This document shows positions 46,557-56,841 of a stretch of DNA of 64,000 nucleotides, piece after piece. Location: assembly GCF_017307495.1 (NCBI RefSeq), contig NZ_JAFKHE010000025.1:1-64000 (forward strand), in the 5' to 3' direction. This DNA is from Devosia sp. Lineage in GTDB: Bacteria > Pseudomonadota > Alphaproteobacteria > Rhizobiales > Devosiaceae. The translations under genes were made by a program, and so were the position numbers. Each line of letters starts with the position of its first letter. Position 1 is the first letter of the stretch. A model generated the notes under the pieces. It saw nothing but the letters and a program-made list of their open reading frames with translations. It made no database searches and was not told the origin of the DNA.

Positions 46557-47921
46557 ATGAGCTTGTCCCTGTCGTTCCTTGGTGGTGCGGGCACCGTCAC
46601 GGGGTCGAAATTCCTGCTCGAGACCGGTAGCCGCCGGGTCCTCGTCGACTGCGGCCTGTTCCAGGGCCTCAAGGAACTGCGGTTGAGAAACTGGGCTCCC
46701 TTCCCGGTGCCGCCGAACAGCATCGACGCGGTACTTCTGACCCACGCGCACATCGATCACTCCGGCTACCTGCCGGCACTGGTGCGCGATGGCTTCGCCG
46801 GCAGGATCTACTGCTCCCACGCCAGCATGGAACTGTGCGAGATCCTGCTGCGTGACAGCGGATTCCTGCAGGAGAAGGATGCCGACTACGCCAATCGGCA
46901 CGGCTTCTCGAAGCACCACCCGGCCCTGCCGCTCTATACCCTCAAGGATGCCGAGGCCGCGCTGCCGCATTTTTCGCCGGTGCCCTTCCACCAGCCGCAC
47001 CAGATCGATGGCGGGCCGACGGTCCAGTTGCGCCACGCCGGCCACATCCTGGGAGCCGCGACCATCGAATGCGACTGGAACGGCATCAAGACCGTATTCT
47101 CGGGCGATCTCGGCAGGTTCGACGATGCCATGATGCTCGATCCCGAGCCGGTGCCATCGGCCGACTACCTCATCGTCGAATCCACCTACGGCAACCGCCG
47201 CCACGACCGGCGCAACCCGCAGGACGCGCTGGCCGAAGTGATCAACCGCACGACGGCGCGGGGCGGCACAGTCGTCATCCCAGCGTTTGCAGTCGGCCGG
47301 GTGCAATCGCTGCTCTATCACCTCGAGCGCCTGCGCACCGCGGGTCGGATCGGCAACGTGCCGATCTTCCTCGACAGCCCAATGGCGATCAATGCCAGTG
47401 AGATGCTGTGCACGCATCTCGCTGATCATCGGCTGCCGGCCGGAGCCTGCATCAAGGCGTGCGACATCGCCCACTATGTTCGCGAGGTCGACGAATCCAA
47501 GGCCCTGACCAACAATCCCGTACCCAAGGTGGTCATCTCGGCGAGCGGCATGGCGACAGGCGGGCGTGTCTTGCACCACCTCAAGCGCTATGCCCCAGAC
47601 CGGCGCAACACGATCCTCTTTGCCGGCTTCCAGGCCGCAGGCACCCGCGGTGCCGCCATGATTGCGGGCGTCGACAGCATCAAGATCCACGGTGAGTTCG
47701 TGCCGGTGAGGGCTGAGGTCGAGAACCTCTCAATGCTTTCGGCGCATGCCGATGCCGACGAAATCCTGCGCTGGCTCGGCGGCTTCAAGGCGCCGCCGCG
47801 CATGACCTTCATATCGCACGGGGAACCGGAGGCTTCGGAAGCCCTGCGCCAGAGGATCGAAGGAGAGCTCGGCTGGCCCTGCAGGATTCCGGGGCACCTG
47901 GAACGGGCGGTGCTCGAATGA
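46557..47921 (+). CDS. Metallo-beta-lactamase/beta-CASP ribonuclease-like protein
   Basis: 454 residues. Motif HAHIDH for two zinc ions, the SGDLGR motif, then the beta-CASP region (VESTYGNR) and RNA-specificity end (AEVENLSMLSAHADADEIL). The family relates to CPSF-73/YSH1 and bacterial RNase J-type enzymes that cut or trim RNA. ATG 46557 is used, as the open frame upstream is not family-like. It ends in ATGA overlap with the phosphorylase gene. The RNA target is unknown. Confidence 0.9.
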   Translation: MSLSLSFLGGAGTVTGSKFLLETGSRRVLVDCGLFQGLKELRLRNWAPFPVPPNSIDAVLLTHAHIDHSGYLPALVRDGFAGRIYCSHASMELCEILLRDSGFLQEKDADYANRHGFSKHHPALPLYTLKDAEAALPHFSPVPFHQPHQIDGGPTVQLRHAGHILGAATIECDWNGIKTVFSGDLGRFDDAMMLDPEPVPSADYLIVESTYGNRRHDRRNPQDALAEVINRTTARGGTVVIPAFAVGRVQSLLYHLERLRTAGRIGNVPIFLDSPMAINASEMLCTHLADHRLPAGACIKACDIAHYVREVDESKALTNNPVPKVVISASGMATGGRVLHHLKRYAPDRRNTILFAGFQAAGTRGAAMIAGVDSIKIHGEFVPVRAEVENLSMLSAHADADEILRWLGGFKAPPRMTFISHGEPEASEALRQRIEGELGWPCRIPGHLERAVLE

Positions 47922-49459
47922 CCAACGTCGGCGCACACCCGGAGCACAGGACGAGAATCTCGCCGATGCCCCTCCGGGCGCGGCCGCTCGGCATCCACAC
48001 CCTGGACGAGCCAGTGGCGTTCATGCGCACCGACTGCCATGTCTGCCGCTCGGAAGGTCTGTCCTCCCGCTCGCGGGTCTTGCTGCGATCAGGAGATCGC
48101 ACTGTCGTAGCGACGCTCTATCAGGTCTCGTCGGATCTCGTCGCCGTTGACGAAGTGGGACTGTCCGAAGCCGCATGGAGCCTATTGGGTGTGGTGCACG
48201 GCAACCCGATCACCGTGCACCACCCCGATCCCTTGACGTCCTTTGCTCATGTGCGCTCGAGGATCTTCGGCAACCGGCTGTCGCCCGGCCAGTTCCGCGA
48301 GATACTGGATGACGTGGCGGCCAGGAGGTATTCCAGCGTCGAGACGACCGCCTACCTCGTGTCCGGGTCGTCGTTTCCGCTGGACGAAGCCGAGACGGTT
48401 GCCCTCACCCGGGTAATGGTCGATCTGGGCGAAACGCTTACCTGGCCGAACACCCCGATCGTCGACAAGCACTGTGTCGGCGGTCTGCCCGGCAACAGGA
48501 CGACGCCGATCGTCGTCGCGATTGCGGCCGCGCTGGGGCTCACGATGCCCAAGACCTCATCGCGCGCGATCACCTCGCCAGCGGGCACTGCCGATGCAAT
48601 GGAGACGCTGGCGCCTGTCGACCTGGACTTGCCGGCCATACGCCGGGTGGTCGAACGGGAGGGCGGCTGCGTCGTCTGGGGCGGAGCGGTGGGCTTGAGC
48701 CCCGCCGACGACCTCTTGATCCGCGTCGAGCGGGTGCTCGACCTCGATTCCGAAGGGCAACTGGTCGCCTCCGTCCTTTCCAAGAAGATTGCTGCAGGGG
48801 CTACTCACCTTGTCCTCGACATTCCGGTCGGGCCGACGGCAAAGCTGCGCACTGCCGCGGCTGGCGAGGCTCTCGCCGGCCGGCTGGCCGCGGTTGCCGA
48901 CCAGTTCGGCATTGCCACAAGGGTGGTGATCACGGACGGCACCCAGCCGGTCGGCAGAGGCATCGGACCCGCCCTCGAGGGTCGCGATGTCCTGGCGGTC
49001 CTGCAGCAGACGCCGGGCTTCCCGGAGGACTTGCGTGCGCGGGCGTGCGCTCTCGCTGGAGCAGTGCTCGAACTGTCGGGCAAGGCATCGCCTGGTGAAG
49101 GGGTGGTCATCGCGGCGCAGACCGTTGCGAATGGCCGGGCATGGGCAAAATTCCAGGCGATCTGCGAGGCACAGGGCGGTCTGCGCACCCCGCCGACCGC
49201 ACCCTATCAGCATTCACTGACGGCTCTGTCCTATGGCCGCGTCACCTCCATCGACAACCGCAGGATCGCACGCGTCGCCAAGCTCGCCGGCGCGCCCGGA
49301 TCCAAGTCGGCAGGTGTCGAAATGCATGTACGCCTTGGTGACGAGGTCTCGTCCGGGCAGCCGCTCTACACCATCCACGCGGAGACCCCGGGGGAGATCG
49401 AATACTCCCTGGATTACGTCGCCGCCAAACCGGACATCGTGGGGGTCGGCGGAGCTTGA
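47918..49459 (+). CDS. Thymidine phosphorylase-family protein, AMP phosphorylase-like
   Basis: 513 residues, larger than E. coli DeoA (440) because of an ~85-residue N-terminal domain typical of archaeal AMP phosphorylase. The phosphate-binding block is DKHCVGGLPGNRTT near 183, closer to the AMPpase form (DKHSIGGVPGN) than to the DeoA form (GGVGDKTS). It would split a nucleotide or nucleoside with phosphate, giving ribose-1,5-bisphosphate or ribose-1-phosphate. ATGA overlap with the upstream nuclease. The substrate must be tested. Confidence 0.85.
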   Translation: MTNVGAHPEHRTRISPMPLRARPLGIHTLDEPVAFMRTDCHVCRSEGLSSRSRVLLRSGDRTVVATLYQVSSDLVAVDEVGLSEAAWSLLGVVHGNPITVHHPDPLTSFAHVRSRIFGNRLSPGQFREILDDVAARRYSSVETTAYLVSGSSFPLDEAETVALTRVMVDLGETLTWPNTPIVDKHCVGGLPGNRTTPIVVAIAAALGLTMPKTSSRAITSPAGTADAMETLAPVDLDLPAIRRVVEREGGCVVWGGAVGLSPADDLLIRVERVLDLDSEGQLVASVLSKKIAAGATHLVLDIPVGPTAKLRTAAAGEALAGRLAAVADQFGIATRVVITDGTQPVGRGIGPALEGRDVLAVLQQTPGFPEDLRARACALAGAVLELSGKASPGEGVVIAAQTVANGRAWAKFQAICEAQGGLRTPPTAPYQHSLTALSYGRVTSIDNRRIARVAKLAGAPGSKSAGVEMHVRLGDEVSSGQPLYTIHAETPGEIEYSLDYVAAKPDIVGVGGA

Positions 49460-49497
49460 GCACAACACTGTTTCCAATGGCATGAGGAGAAACGTCG

Positions 49498-50565
49498 ATG
49501 AACCGACCCAGAGTCCGCGTGGCAATCAATGGCTACGGCGTCATCGGCAAGCGCGTGGCCGACGCGGTGCGCCTGCAACCCGACATGGATGTCGCCGGCG
49601 TTGCCGACGTGACGGCCGACTGGCGGATGCAGGTCGCGGCCGAGAAGGGGTTCGACCTCTTCGGTGCGAATGAGGCTGCGGTAGGCGCCTTGAGGACAGC
49701 AGGGCTCGAACCCCGCGGCACCCTGACAGCACTGCTCGAACAGGCCGATGTCGTGGTGGATTGCACGCCCAAGCGCGTCGCCGCCGAGAACGTCACCACC
49801 TACCGCGCCAAGGGGCTCAAGTTTATCCTGCAGGGCGGCGAAAAGCATGCGGTAACCGGCCATTCGTTCGTTGCCGAATCGTCCTATGCCGCCGCCGTCG
49901 GTCGAGACAGCACACGTGTGGTTTCCTGCAACACCACGTCGGTAGTTCGCACCCTAACCGCTCTCAAGGCCGCCGGCCTGCTGGTTTCGGCGCGCGGCAC
50001 CCTTCTGCGGCGCGCAACCGATCCATGGGAGAGCCACGAGAGCGGTATCATGAACACGCTGGTACCCGAGCCGGCCATTCCGAGCCACCAAGGGCCCGAC
50101 GCTCAGAGCGTCGATCCGGAGCTCGACGTGGTCACGATGGCCGTCAAGGTCCCGGAGACGCTCAGTCACCTGCACTACTGGAACGTCCGGCTGACGCGAA
50201 GCAGCACTCGCGAGGAGGTTCTTGAGGCCTTTCGCGGCTCCGCGCGCATCGCCCTGATCCGTGGCGACCGAGGCTTAGGGGCGCTCAACGCCGTCAAGGA
50301 ATGGATGCTGGATATCGGCCGCCCGCGCGGCGACCTCTACGAGGTGGCACTGTGGGAAGACATGGTCACGGTGCGCGGCGACGAGCTCTTCTATGCCTAC
50401 ATGGTGGACAACCAGGCGATCGTCATTCCAGAGACGATCGATGCCATCCGCGCGATCTGCGCGCTTGAACCAGAGCCCTCCCGTTCGATGGCGATCACTG
50501 ACGCCAGCCTCGGCATTGGCCGGCTGGTCGCAGCAATCCGGCACGAGCCTGCCACGATCGCATGA
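49498..50565 (+). CDS. Type II (archaeal-type) glyceraldehyde-3-phosphate dehydrogenase
   Basis: 355 residues. N-terminal NAD(P) fold (RVAINGYGVIGKRVADAV) and active-site Cys144 in SCNTTS, with the IMNTLVPEP region that is diagnostic of class II GAPDH. This enzyme type is mainly archaeal and is often NADP-tolerant. It would process glyceraldehyde-3-P made by phosphoketolase. GAGGAGA precedes the ATG. Thirty-eight bp after the phosphorylase. Confidence 0.92.
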   Translation: MNRPRVRVAINGYGVIGKRVADAVRLQPDMDVAGVADVTADWRMQVAAEKGFDLFGANEAAVGALRTAGLEPRGTLTALLEQADVVVDCTPKRVAAENVTTYRAKGLKFILQGGEKHAVTGHSFVAESSYAAAVGRDSTRVVSCNTTSVVRTLTALKAAGLLVSARGTLLRRATDPWESHESGIMNTLVPEPAIPSHQGPDAQSVDPELDVVTMAVKVPETLSHLHYWNVRLTRSSTREEVLEAFRGSARIALIRGDRGLGALNAVKEWMLDIGRPRGDLYEVALWEDMVTVRGDELFYAYMVDNQAIVIPETIDAIRAICALEPEPSRSMAITDASLGIGRLVAAIRHEPATIA

Positions 50566-50594
50566 ATCTTCGTTTCTTCTCAAGGAGACTGACC

Positions 50595-52016
50595 ATGAAA
50601 CGTCGTGAATTTCTTGTTGGAGCAGTCGCCGGCACCGCTGCTCTATCGCTGCCCTTGGCACTGAGCCGGTATGCCGTCGCCGCCGGCCCAGAACCGAAGC
50701 TTCTCACCATTGTTCGCCGCACGATCGAGGTGAACGGCAAGGCGGCCAGCGTATTCGGCCTGCAGCAGCCCGACGGCTCGGTGGGACTGCGCTACCGGGC
50801 AGACGATGCGTTCAACCTGCTACTGCGCAACGCGACTGCGGAGCCGACGATCATCCACTGGCATGGGCTAACCCCGCCCTGGCCCAGCGACGGGGTCGCG
50901 GATGCGCCGTTGCCGCTGATGGCCGCCAATTCCGAACGCGCCTTCGACTTTCCAGTCGGGCGGCCCGGAACTTACTGGATGCACGCCCACACATTGCAGG
51001 AACAGGCTCTGCTGGCGGCGCCGCTGATCGTCGCCGATCCCGCCGATGATGGCCGGGATGAACAGGAAGTCGTCATCCTGCTGCACGACTTCTCGTTCAA
51101 GACCCCCGAGGAGTTGCTGGCCGGCCTGGTCCCGGCAGCCACCGCCTCGGAGCCGATGTCGGGCATGGACATGGATCATGGCGCACACGGCAGCATGGAT
51201 ATGTCCGCGGGCGGCGCGACGATGGATCTGAACGATATTGAATACGACGCCTATCTTGCCAACGACCGGACGCTCGACAACCCGGAGATCGTCGCAGTGG
51301 AGCGCAGCGGTCGGGTCAGGTTACGGATTATCAATGGCGCTACAGCTACGGCATTCACCATTGATACCGGAGAACTGGAAGGCGAACTGATCGCGGTCGA
51401 CGGCCAGGCCATCGAGCCCATCAAGGGCCGGCGCTTCCCCCTCAGCATGGGACAACGTGTCGATATTCGTCTCGAACTGCCGGACGAGGCGAAATCGTTC
51501 CCGATTCTTGCCCTGCGGGAGGGGAGTCCGCATCGAACGGGCATTATTCTCCGTCCAGTCGGGGCTGAGGTGACCAAGGTCGCGATGCAGGGAACGGAAG
51601 CGGGGCCGGTGCTCGATCTGGTCCTCGAATCCGAGTTGCGGTCACTCGCGCCGCTGGCTGAACGGACCGCTGACAAATCCTTCGCGATGACCCTTAATGG
51701 CGACATGACCGCCTACAAATGGGGGTTGGGACTCGATCAGCCGATCCTTGCCGACCTGGGTGACCGGATCGAGATCAAGATGACCAACATGACGATGATG
51801 GCCCACCCGATGCACCTGCACGGCCATCACTTCCAGGTCGTCGCCATCGACGGGCGGCGCTTCGCCGGTGCCGTTCGCGACACCGTGCTGGTTCCGCCCC
51901 AACGCTCGGTCACGATCGCCGTTGAGGCAGACAACCAGGGCCAATGGGCATTCCATTGCCACCACCTCTACCACATGGCCGCCGGGATGATGTCGACCTT
52001 CGGCTACCGGGTCTGA
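50595..52016 (+). CDS. Multicopper oxidase (CueO/CopA-like, Tat-exported)
   Basis: 473 residues. Twin-arginine signal MKRREFLVGAVAG, three-domain laccase-like fold: HWHGL and MHAH in domain 1, HPMHLHGHHF near 404 and FHCHHLYHMAAGM (type 1 Cys with His and Met) at the end. A Met/His-rich insert (MSGMDMDHGAHGSMDM) in the middle resembles CueO Cu(I)-capturing inserts. It likely oxidises Cu(I) in the periplasm. GGAG precedes ATG 50595, and the P1B ATPase follows 13 bp later. Confidence 0.94.
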   Translation: MKRREFLVGAVAGTAALSLPLALSRYAVAAGPEPKLLTIVRRTIEVNGKAASVFGLQQPDGSVGLRYRADDAFNLLLRNATAEPTIIHWHGLTPPWPSDGVADAPLPLMAANSERAFDFPVGRPGTYWMHAHTLQEQALLAAPLIVADPADDGRDEQEVVILLHDFSFKTPEELLAGLVPAATASEPMSGMDMDHGAHGSMDMSAGGATMDLNDIEYDAYLANDRTLDNPEIVAVERSGRVRLRIINGATATAFTIDTGELEGELIAVDGQAIEPIKGRRFPLSMGQRVDIRLELPDEAKSFPILALREGSPHRTGIILRPVGAEVTKVAMQGTEAGPVLDLVLESELRSLAPLAERTADKSFAMTLNGDMTAYKWGLGLDQPILADLGDRIEIKMTNMTMMAHPMHLHGHHFQVVAIDGRRFAGAVRDTVLVPPQRSVTIAVEADNQGQWAFHCHHLYHMAAGMMSTFGYRV

Positions 52017-52029
52017 CTAACACAGGGAT

Positions 52030-54483
52030 ATGCAAGACATGAAAACCGCTACGCTCGAGGTCGCCGATCTCACCAGCATCCTGGACTTTGCTGTCGTCGA
52101 GAAACGGCTGACGGGTTTCCCCGGAGTACACCACGTCGCAATGAATGCCGGCTCGAGCACTGCCAGCATTCACTATGACGAGGCAAAGACGAGCCCGGAG
52201 CAGCTGGCCGAGCAGATCATGGCGTGCGGTTTTCATTGCCGCGGCGAGACGGCGCCGCGGCACGTCTGCGTGCCGGACAGCACGGTCGTGCCAGTAGGTG
52301 GCCCCAAAGCTGCCTCGCATTCGGACCACAAGGCGCATGCCGCAGGCACACCCGCCGCAATGGGTGAGGATCATTCCGCTCATCAGGGTCATCCACCAGC
52401 GGCGACACCGGCCGCAGCCAAGCCGCCACATGACGCGATGGCCCATGAAATGGGGCACGGCGCCGGCATGGACATGCAGGACATGGTGCGCGACATGCGC
52501 AACCGCTTCGTCGTCAGCCTCATCTTTACCGTGCCGATCTTCCTGCTCGATCCGATGGGCCTTGCCCAGCCGCTGATCCAGCCACCCTTCGGCCTCAGCA
52601 TGAACCTGACGATGTTCATCCTGGCGAGCGCGGCGATCCTCTACCCCGTTTGGCCCTTCCTCGTTGCGGCGTGGCGCGCCCTTCGCAACGGGGTGCTCAA
52701 CATGGCCGTGCTCGTCGTCCTTAGCGTCGGGACCGGTTATCTCTTCAGTGTCGGCGCGACGTTCTTCTTCGACGGTGAACAGTTCTACGAGGCGGCGGCC
52801 GTGCTCCTCGTCTTCATCCTTTTGGGGCACTGGCTCGAGATGCGGGCCCGCGCCGGCGCATCGGCGGCAATCCGCGCGTTGCTCGACCTGGCCCCGCCAA
52901 AGGCGACCGTGCTGCGCGACGGCAAGGAGATCGAGATCGCGACGTCCGAGGTTGTCCTGGGCGACATCGTCGTCCTGCGGCCGGGGAACAAGCTGCCGGT
53001 CGACGGCGAGGTGATCGAAGGCGAGTCGACGATCGATGAGTCGATGCTGACCGGCGAGTCCATGCCCGTCACCAAGAAGGTCGGCGACCAGGTGATCGGC
53101 GCTACGATCAACAAGAGCGGGACCCTGCGCTACCGCTCGACCAAGGTGGGCGCAGACACAGCCCTGGCGCAGATCGTCAAGCTGGTCCAGGAGGCGCAGA
53201 ACTCCAAGGCCCCGGCCCAGTTGCTGGCGGACCGGGCCTCGCAGTGGCTGGTTCTTGCCGCCATCGTCATCGGCCTTACGACCTTCGCCGTGTGGTTCTG
53301 GGTCATCGGCCAGACCCTGTTGTTCGCCCTCACCCTCACCATCACCGTGTTCGTCATCGCCTGCCCCGACGCCCTGGGGCTCGCCACGCCGATGGCGGTG
53401 ATGGTTGGCACAGGACTGGGCGCGTCGAACGGCATCCTGTTCAAGAACGCAGCGGCCCTCGAGGAAGCCACCAAGCTCGACGTGATGGTCTTCGACAAGA
53501 CCGGCACGCTGACCATGGGGCAGCCGAAGGTTGTCGACGTGGCAGCCGCGCCAGGCATCACTGTGGAAGAAGTTCTGGCGGTGGCGGCCGCCGTCGAGCG
53601 TGGGTCGGATCACCCGCTCGCAGTAGCAATCGTCGAGAAGGCCGAGGGCCTCACCATCCCCACTATCTCGGGCTTTCTCAACATCGAAGGAAAGGGAGCC
53701 ACCGCCAGGGTCGGCGGCGATCCTGTGTATCTTGGCAACCGAGGTTTGATGGAAGAACAAAAGGTCGACCTCCTCGAGCTCGGAGCGAGGGCGGAGGCAC
53801 TCAAAGGCGAGGGACGCACCGTCATTCACGTTGCGAGGTCAGGCAACCTGCTTGGCCTGATCGCCATCGCCGACGCTCCCCGCCCTACCGCCGTCGCCAC
53901 CATCGCCAAGCTCCACGAGCAGAAAGTACGCGTGGCAATGCTCACCGGCGACAATGCCGGAACGGCAAAACGCATTGCCGGCGAGCTGGGCATAGACATC
54001 GTCCTTGCCGACGTACTGCCGGGACAAAAAGCTGCAAAGATCAAGGAGCTGCAGGCTCAGGGGCTGAAGGTCGGCATGGTTGGCGACGGCGTCAACGATG
54101 CCCCGGCCCTGACGCAGGCCGATGTCGGCTTCGCCATCGGCGCCGGCACCGACGTCGCGATCGAAAGCGCGGACGTCGTGCTGATGAAGAGCGATCCCTA
54201 TGACGTTGTGGGCGCGATGACCCTCTCCAGGGCGACGCTGCGCAAGATGCACCAGAACCTCTGGTGGGCGGCCGGCTACAACGTCATCGCCTTCCCCATC
54301 GCCGCAGGGGTGTTCTTCCCATTCCTGCTCAGTCCGCAGGTCGCGGCACTGGCCATGTCGGGCAGCTCCGCCCTCGTCGCCATCAACGCGCTCATGCTGA
54401 AGCGCACCAGGCTCGAAGGCATCCGGCGCCGGGACGAACCGGTCTCCTTGGCGGACGAGGCTGCAGTGGGGGCTACGCCTTGA
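52030..54483 (+). CDS. P1B-type ATPase with CPD motif and non-canonical N-terminal domain
   Basis: 817 residues. The N-terminal ~60 residues look like an HMA fold but lack CxxC, and a His/Met-rich linker follows ([34 protein letters not shown]). Eight helices, the transmembrane motif CPD (445-447) instead of CPC, Asp489 in [15 protein letters not shown] and [10 protein letters not shown] are present. The Asp may change metal choice or affinity. It follows the multicopper oxidase, so copper export is likely. ATG 52030 or 52039 may be the start. Confidence 0.9.
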   Translation: MQDMKTATLEVADLTSILDFAVVEKRLTGFPGVHHVAMNAGSSTASIHYDEAKTSPEQLAEQIMACGFHCRGETAPRHVCVPDSTVVPVGGPKAASHSDHKAHAAGTPAAMGEDHSAHQGHPPAATPAAAKPPHDAMAHEMGHGAGMDMQDMVRDMRNRFVVSLIFTVPIFLLDPMGLAQPLIQPPFGLSMNLTMFILASAAILYPVWPFLVAAWRALRNGVLNMAVLVVLSVGTGYLFSVGATFFFDGEQFYEAAAVLLVFILLGHWLEMRARAGASAAIRALLDLAPPKATVLRDGKEIEIATSEVVLGDIVVLRPGNKLPVDGEVIEGESTIDESMLTGESMPVTKKVGDQVIGATINKSGTLRYRSTKVGADTALAQIVKLVQEAQNSKAPAQLLADRASQWLVLAAIVIGLTTFAVWFWVIGQTLLFALTLTITVFVIACPDALGLATPMAVMVGTGLGASNGILFKNAAALEEATKLDVMVFDKTGTLTMGQPKVVDVAAAPGITVEEVLAVAAAVERGSDHPLAVAIVEKAEGLTIPTISGFLNIEGKGATARVGGDPVYLGNRGLMEEQKVDLLELGARAEALKGEGRTVIHVARSGNLLGLIAIADAPRPTAVATIAKLHEQKVRVAMLTGDNAGTAKRIAGELGIDIVLADVLPGQKAAKIKELQAQGLKVGMVGDGVNDAPALTQADVGFAIGAGTDVAIESADVVLMKSDPYDVVGAMTLSRATLRKMHQNLWWAAGYNVIAFPIAAGVFFPFLLSPQVAALAMSGSSALVAINALMLKRTRLEGIRRRDEPVSLADEAAVGATP

Positions 54484-55394
54484 TTGCACCAGATGTGGAA
54501 CCGCCCGTCCTCGTACCTCTGCCGGGAAACGAAACGATGGCGAGCCGGCTGGCCGATCTTCTCGAGGCCGAGGTCTGCGAGATCGAGACACGCCGCTTTC
54601 CGGACGAGGAGACCTATCTCAGGTTCACCCGATCGCCGGAAGGACGATCGGTGGCCCTGGTCTGCACCCTCGACCGCCCGGACCCCAAGTTCCTGCCGCT
54701 CCTCTTTGCCGCGTCAGCGGCAAAGGAGCTCGGCGCCAGCCGGGTCGGGCTGATTGCGCCCTACCTGTGTTACCTCCGGCAAGACCGGAGCTTCCATCCT
54801 GGCGAGGCGATCACCTCGGCGACCTTCGGCCGGGTGCTCTCAGCCGAGATCGACTGGCTGGTGACGGTCGATCCGCATCTGCATCGCTATGGCTCGCTCG
54901 ATTCCGTGTACACCGTCCCTTCCCGCGTTGCGGCAGCGGCTCCCGCGATCGCAGCGTGGGTCTTGACCAATGTGTCACGCCCGTTGCTCATCGGCCCCGA
55001 CAGCGAGAGCGAACAATGGGTGGCAACTGTGGCCCGCCTGTGTAACGCCCCCTACAAGGTGCTGGCGAAGGAACGGCTGGGGGACAGGAGCGTCCGTATT
55101 GCGATACCGGACCTGAGCGGCTTTTCGGATCGAACCCCCGTACTAGTCGACGACATCGCCTCGTCCGCTCAAACGATGATCCAGGCGGCCCGGCAACTGC
55201 GGGGGAGCGGCCTCTCAGCCCCCATCTGCATCGCGGTCCACGCTCTGTTCACTGCCGAGGCATTTGCTCAACTGCGGGATCAAGCGGCCTGGGTCGCAAC
55301 GTGCAACGCGGTCACTCACGAAACCAATGCAATCGACATCGCCCCGGCCCTCGCCGAGGGCGTCGCGGGCCTTAGGAGCGCGCACCTTGTTTGA
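54480..55394 (+). CDS. Divergent ribose-phosphate pyrophosphokinase (PRPP synthetase) family protein
   Basis: 304 residues if TTG 54480 is the start; this overlaps the ATPase stop (TTGA), suggesting coupled translation. Recognisable PRS blocks are [13 protein letters not shown] and the ribose-phosphate loop [12 protein letters not shown] (near 222), where the usual DTGGT is replaced by SSAQT. It may make PRPP or run the reverse reaction giving ribose-5-P and ATP. It belongs to the accessory class found beside AMP phosphorylase-like genes. The exact start is uncertain. Confidence 0.8.
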   Translation: MIAPDVEPPVLVPLPGNETMASRLADLLEAEVCEIETRRFPDEETYLRFTRSPEGRSVALVCTLDRPDPKFLPLLFAASAAKELGASRVGLIAPYLCYLRQDRSFHPGEAITSATFGRVLSAEIDWLVTVDPHLHRYGSLDSVYTVPSRVAAAAPAIAAWVLTNVSRPLLIGPDSESEQWVATVARLCNAPYKVLAKERLGDRSVRIAIPDLSGFSDRTPVLVDDIASSAQTMIQAARQLRGSGLSAPICIAVHALFTAEAFAQLRDQAAWVATCNAVTHETNAIDIAPALAEGVAGLRSAHLV

Positions 55395-55466
55395 CCTCCG
55401 ACAAAGATGCCCGCCGCGGCTCAGGATACCATGACCAGACCAAACTAGCATAGCCGGAGATGCGCC

Positions 55467-56525
55467 ATGTCCATCAACACCTCAGCGGCTCGAGCCGCAG
55501 CCGGGGCAATCGCCCTCACACTCCTTCTGTTCATGGGCGCTTCGGCCCCGCAGGCGGCAGCGCCGATCGGGAACGGTGGCTACGTCTACACGGCGAATGA
55601 AGGCGATAACTCGCTGAGCCGCATCGACCTCATCACGGGCGAGGTCTTGACGGTTCGAACGGCCGTCACTCCTCACAACGTGCAGATCACGCCGGATGGC
55701 GAGACCCTCCTGGCAGTCGGTACGGAAGCCATGACGATGACGATGGATGGCAGCACGGGCGCCCATGATGGCGAGGCCAAAGGCATCCTGCTTGTGTTCA
55801 AGGCCGACGACCTGTCGGCCGGCCCTTCGGCCCAAATCGAAGTCGGCGAGCACCCGGCCCACGTCATCGCCGACAAGGATGGCAAGCGTGCCTATGTCAC
55901 CAATTCCGAAGACGGCACGGTGACGGTGGTGGACCTCGTGACAGCGTCAGTGGTGGGCACGATCCCGACCGGCAGCTTTCCCCACGGAATGAGAATGAAC
56001 CCGGCCGGTGACGAGATCTACGTTGCCAATGTCCAGAGCGGCACCGTCTCGGTGCTGGATGCCGATGGGCTCAAGGAGATCGAGCAGATCACGGTCGGCA
56101 AGGCCCCGGTGCAGGTCGGCTTCACGCCCGACGGCGCTCGCGTGTTCGTGTCGCTCCGCGACGATGACAGCGTCGCAGTGATCGACCCCGCAGACCGCTC
56201 CGTTCTCGATCGGATCGCCGTCGGCGACGGCCCGATTCAGGTCTACGCCACACCCGACAGTGCCTTCGTGCTGGTTGCCAACCAGGGCACCGAGGAAGAA
56301 CCGAGCGACACGGTTTCGGTGATCGATGTTGCCGCGAACCAGGTGGTCCGGACCATCCGGACCGGCACGGGCGCTCATGGCGTCGCAGTAAGCGACAACG
56401 GCCAGTTGGCGTTCATCACCAACATTGTTGACGGCACAGTTTCAGTCATCGAAATCCCGAGCTGGGAGGTGATCGCCACCATTGCCGTGGGAGCAGGGCC
56501 AAACGGAGTGACGTTCGGGCGCTAG
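55467..56525 (+). CDS. Exported YVTN-type beta-propeller protein
   Basis: 352 residues. Signal peptide (AAAGAIALTLLLFMGASAPQAAA) and repeated blades such as GYVYTANEGDNSLSRIDLITG, AYVTNSEDGTVTVVDLVTASVVGTIPTG and AFITNIVDGTVSVIEIPS, forming a seven-bladed YVTN propeller. It is a periplasmic scaffold or sensor; some relatives support copper or nitrogen-oxide enzymes. It follows the PRS-like gene by 72 bp. Confidence 0.85.
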   Translation: MSINTSAARAAAGAIALTLLLFMGASAPQAAAPIGNGGYVYTANEGDNSLSRIDLITGEVLTVRTAVTPHNVQITPDGETLLAVGTEAMTMTMDGSTGAHDGEAKGILLVFKADDLSAGPSAQIEVGEHPAHVIADKDGKRAYVTNSEDGTVTVVDLVTASVVGTIPTGSFPHGMRMNPAGDEIYVANVQSGTVSVLDADGLKEIEQITVGKAPVQVGFTPDGARVFVSLRDDDSVAVIDPADRSVLDRIAVGDGPIQVYATPDSAFVLVANQGTEEEPSDTVSVIDVAANQVVRTIRTGTGAHGVAVSDNGQLAFITNIVDGTVSVIEIPSWEVIATIAVGAGPNGVTFGR

Positions 56526-56841
56526 GCACTTTGCGGTGCGGGCCGGAAGGCCTGCTCCGCTCGTGCGGAGCGCGGTCCTGCCGCCCGCATCTACCGCTTG
56601 GCTACCTTGCAGGCTTGTTCAACAGAGAGCCCGGGCTGGGCCGCTGTCGCCCGACTGCCGACCAGCCTGTCCGATCCCCGCTACGCCGGCTCGCTGCCAT
56701 CCGCAGAGTTAACGGTTCATTAGCCATCGCGGGGCAACTTGAGAGGAATCGCGAACGGGATCGCCACGCGAGCGCCAACATTATTGGCTGTATCGCACTT
56801 GTGCGAAAAGAGTCGGGTAGATTCGGTTGGGCCACGTCCTG
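56526..56841. other. Intergenic segment with stem-loop
   Basis: About 316 bp without a clear gene. GCTCCGC-TCGT-GCGGAGC (56554-56571) is a perfect 7-bp hairpin soon after the propeller stop and may act as a weak terminator or mRNA end structure. No FNR or CueR site was recognised before the next gene. Confidence 0.45.

Noticed and set aside
51910..53829. 639-codon open frame on the minus strand
   Set aside because: Antisense to the P1B ATPase; no recognisable motif, while the ATPase frame has all catalytic blocks.
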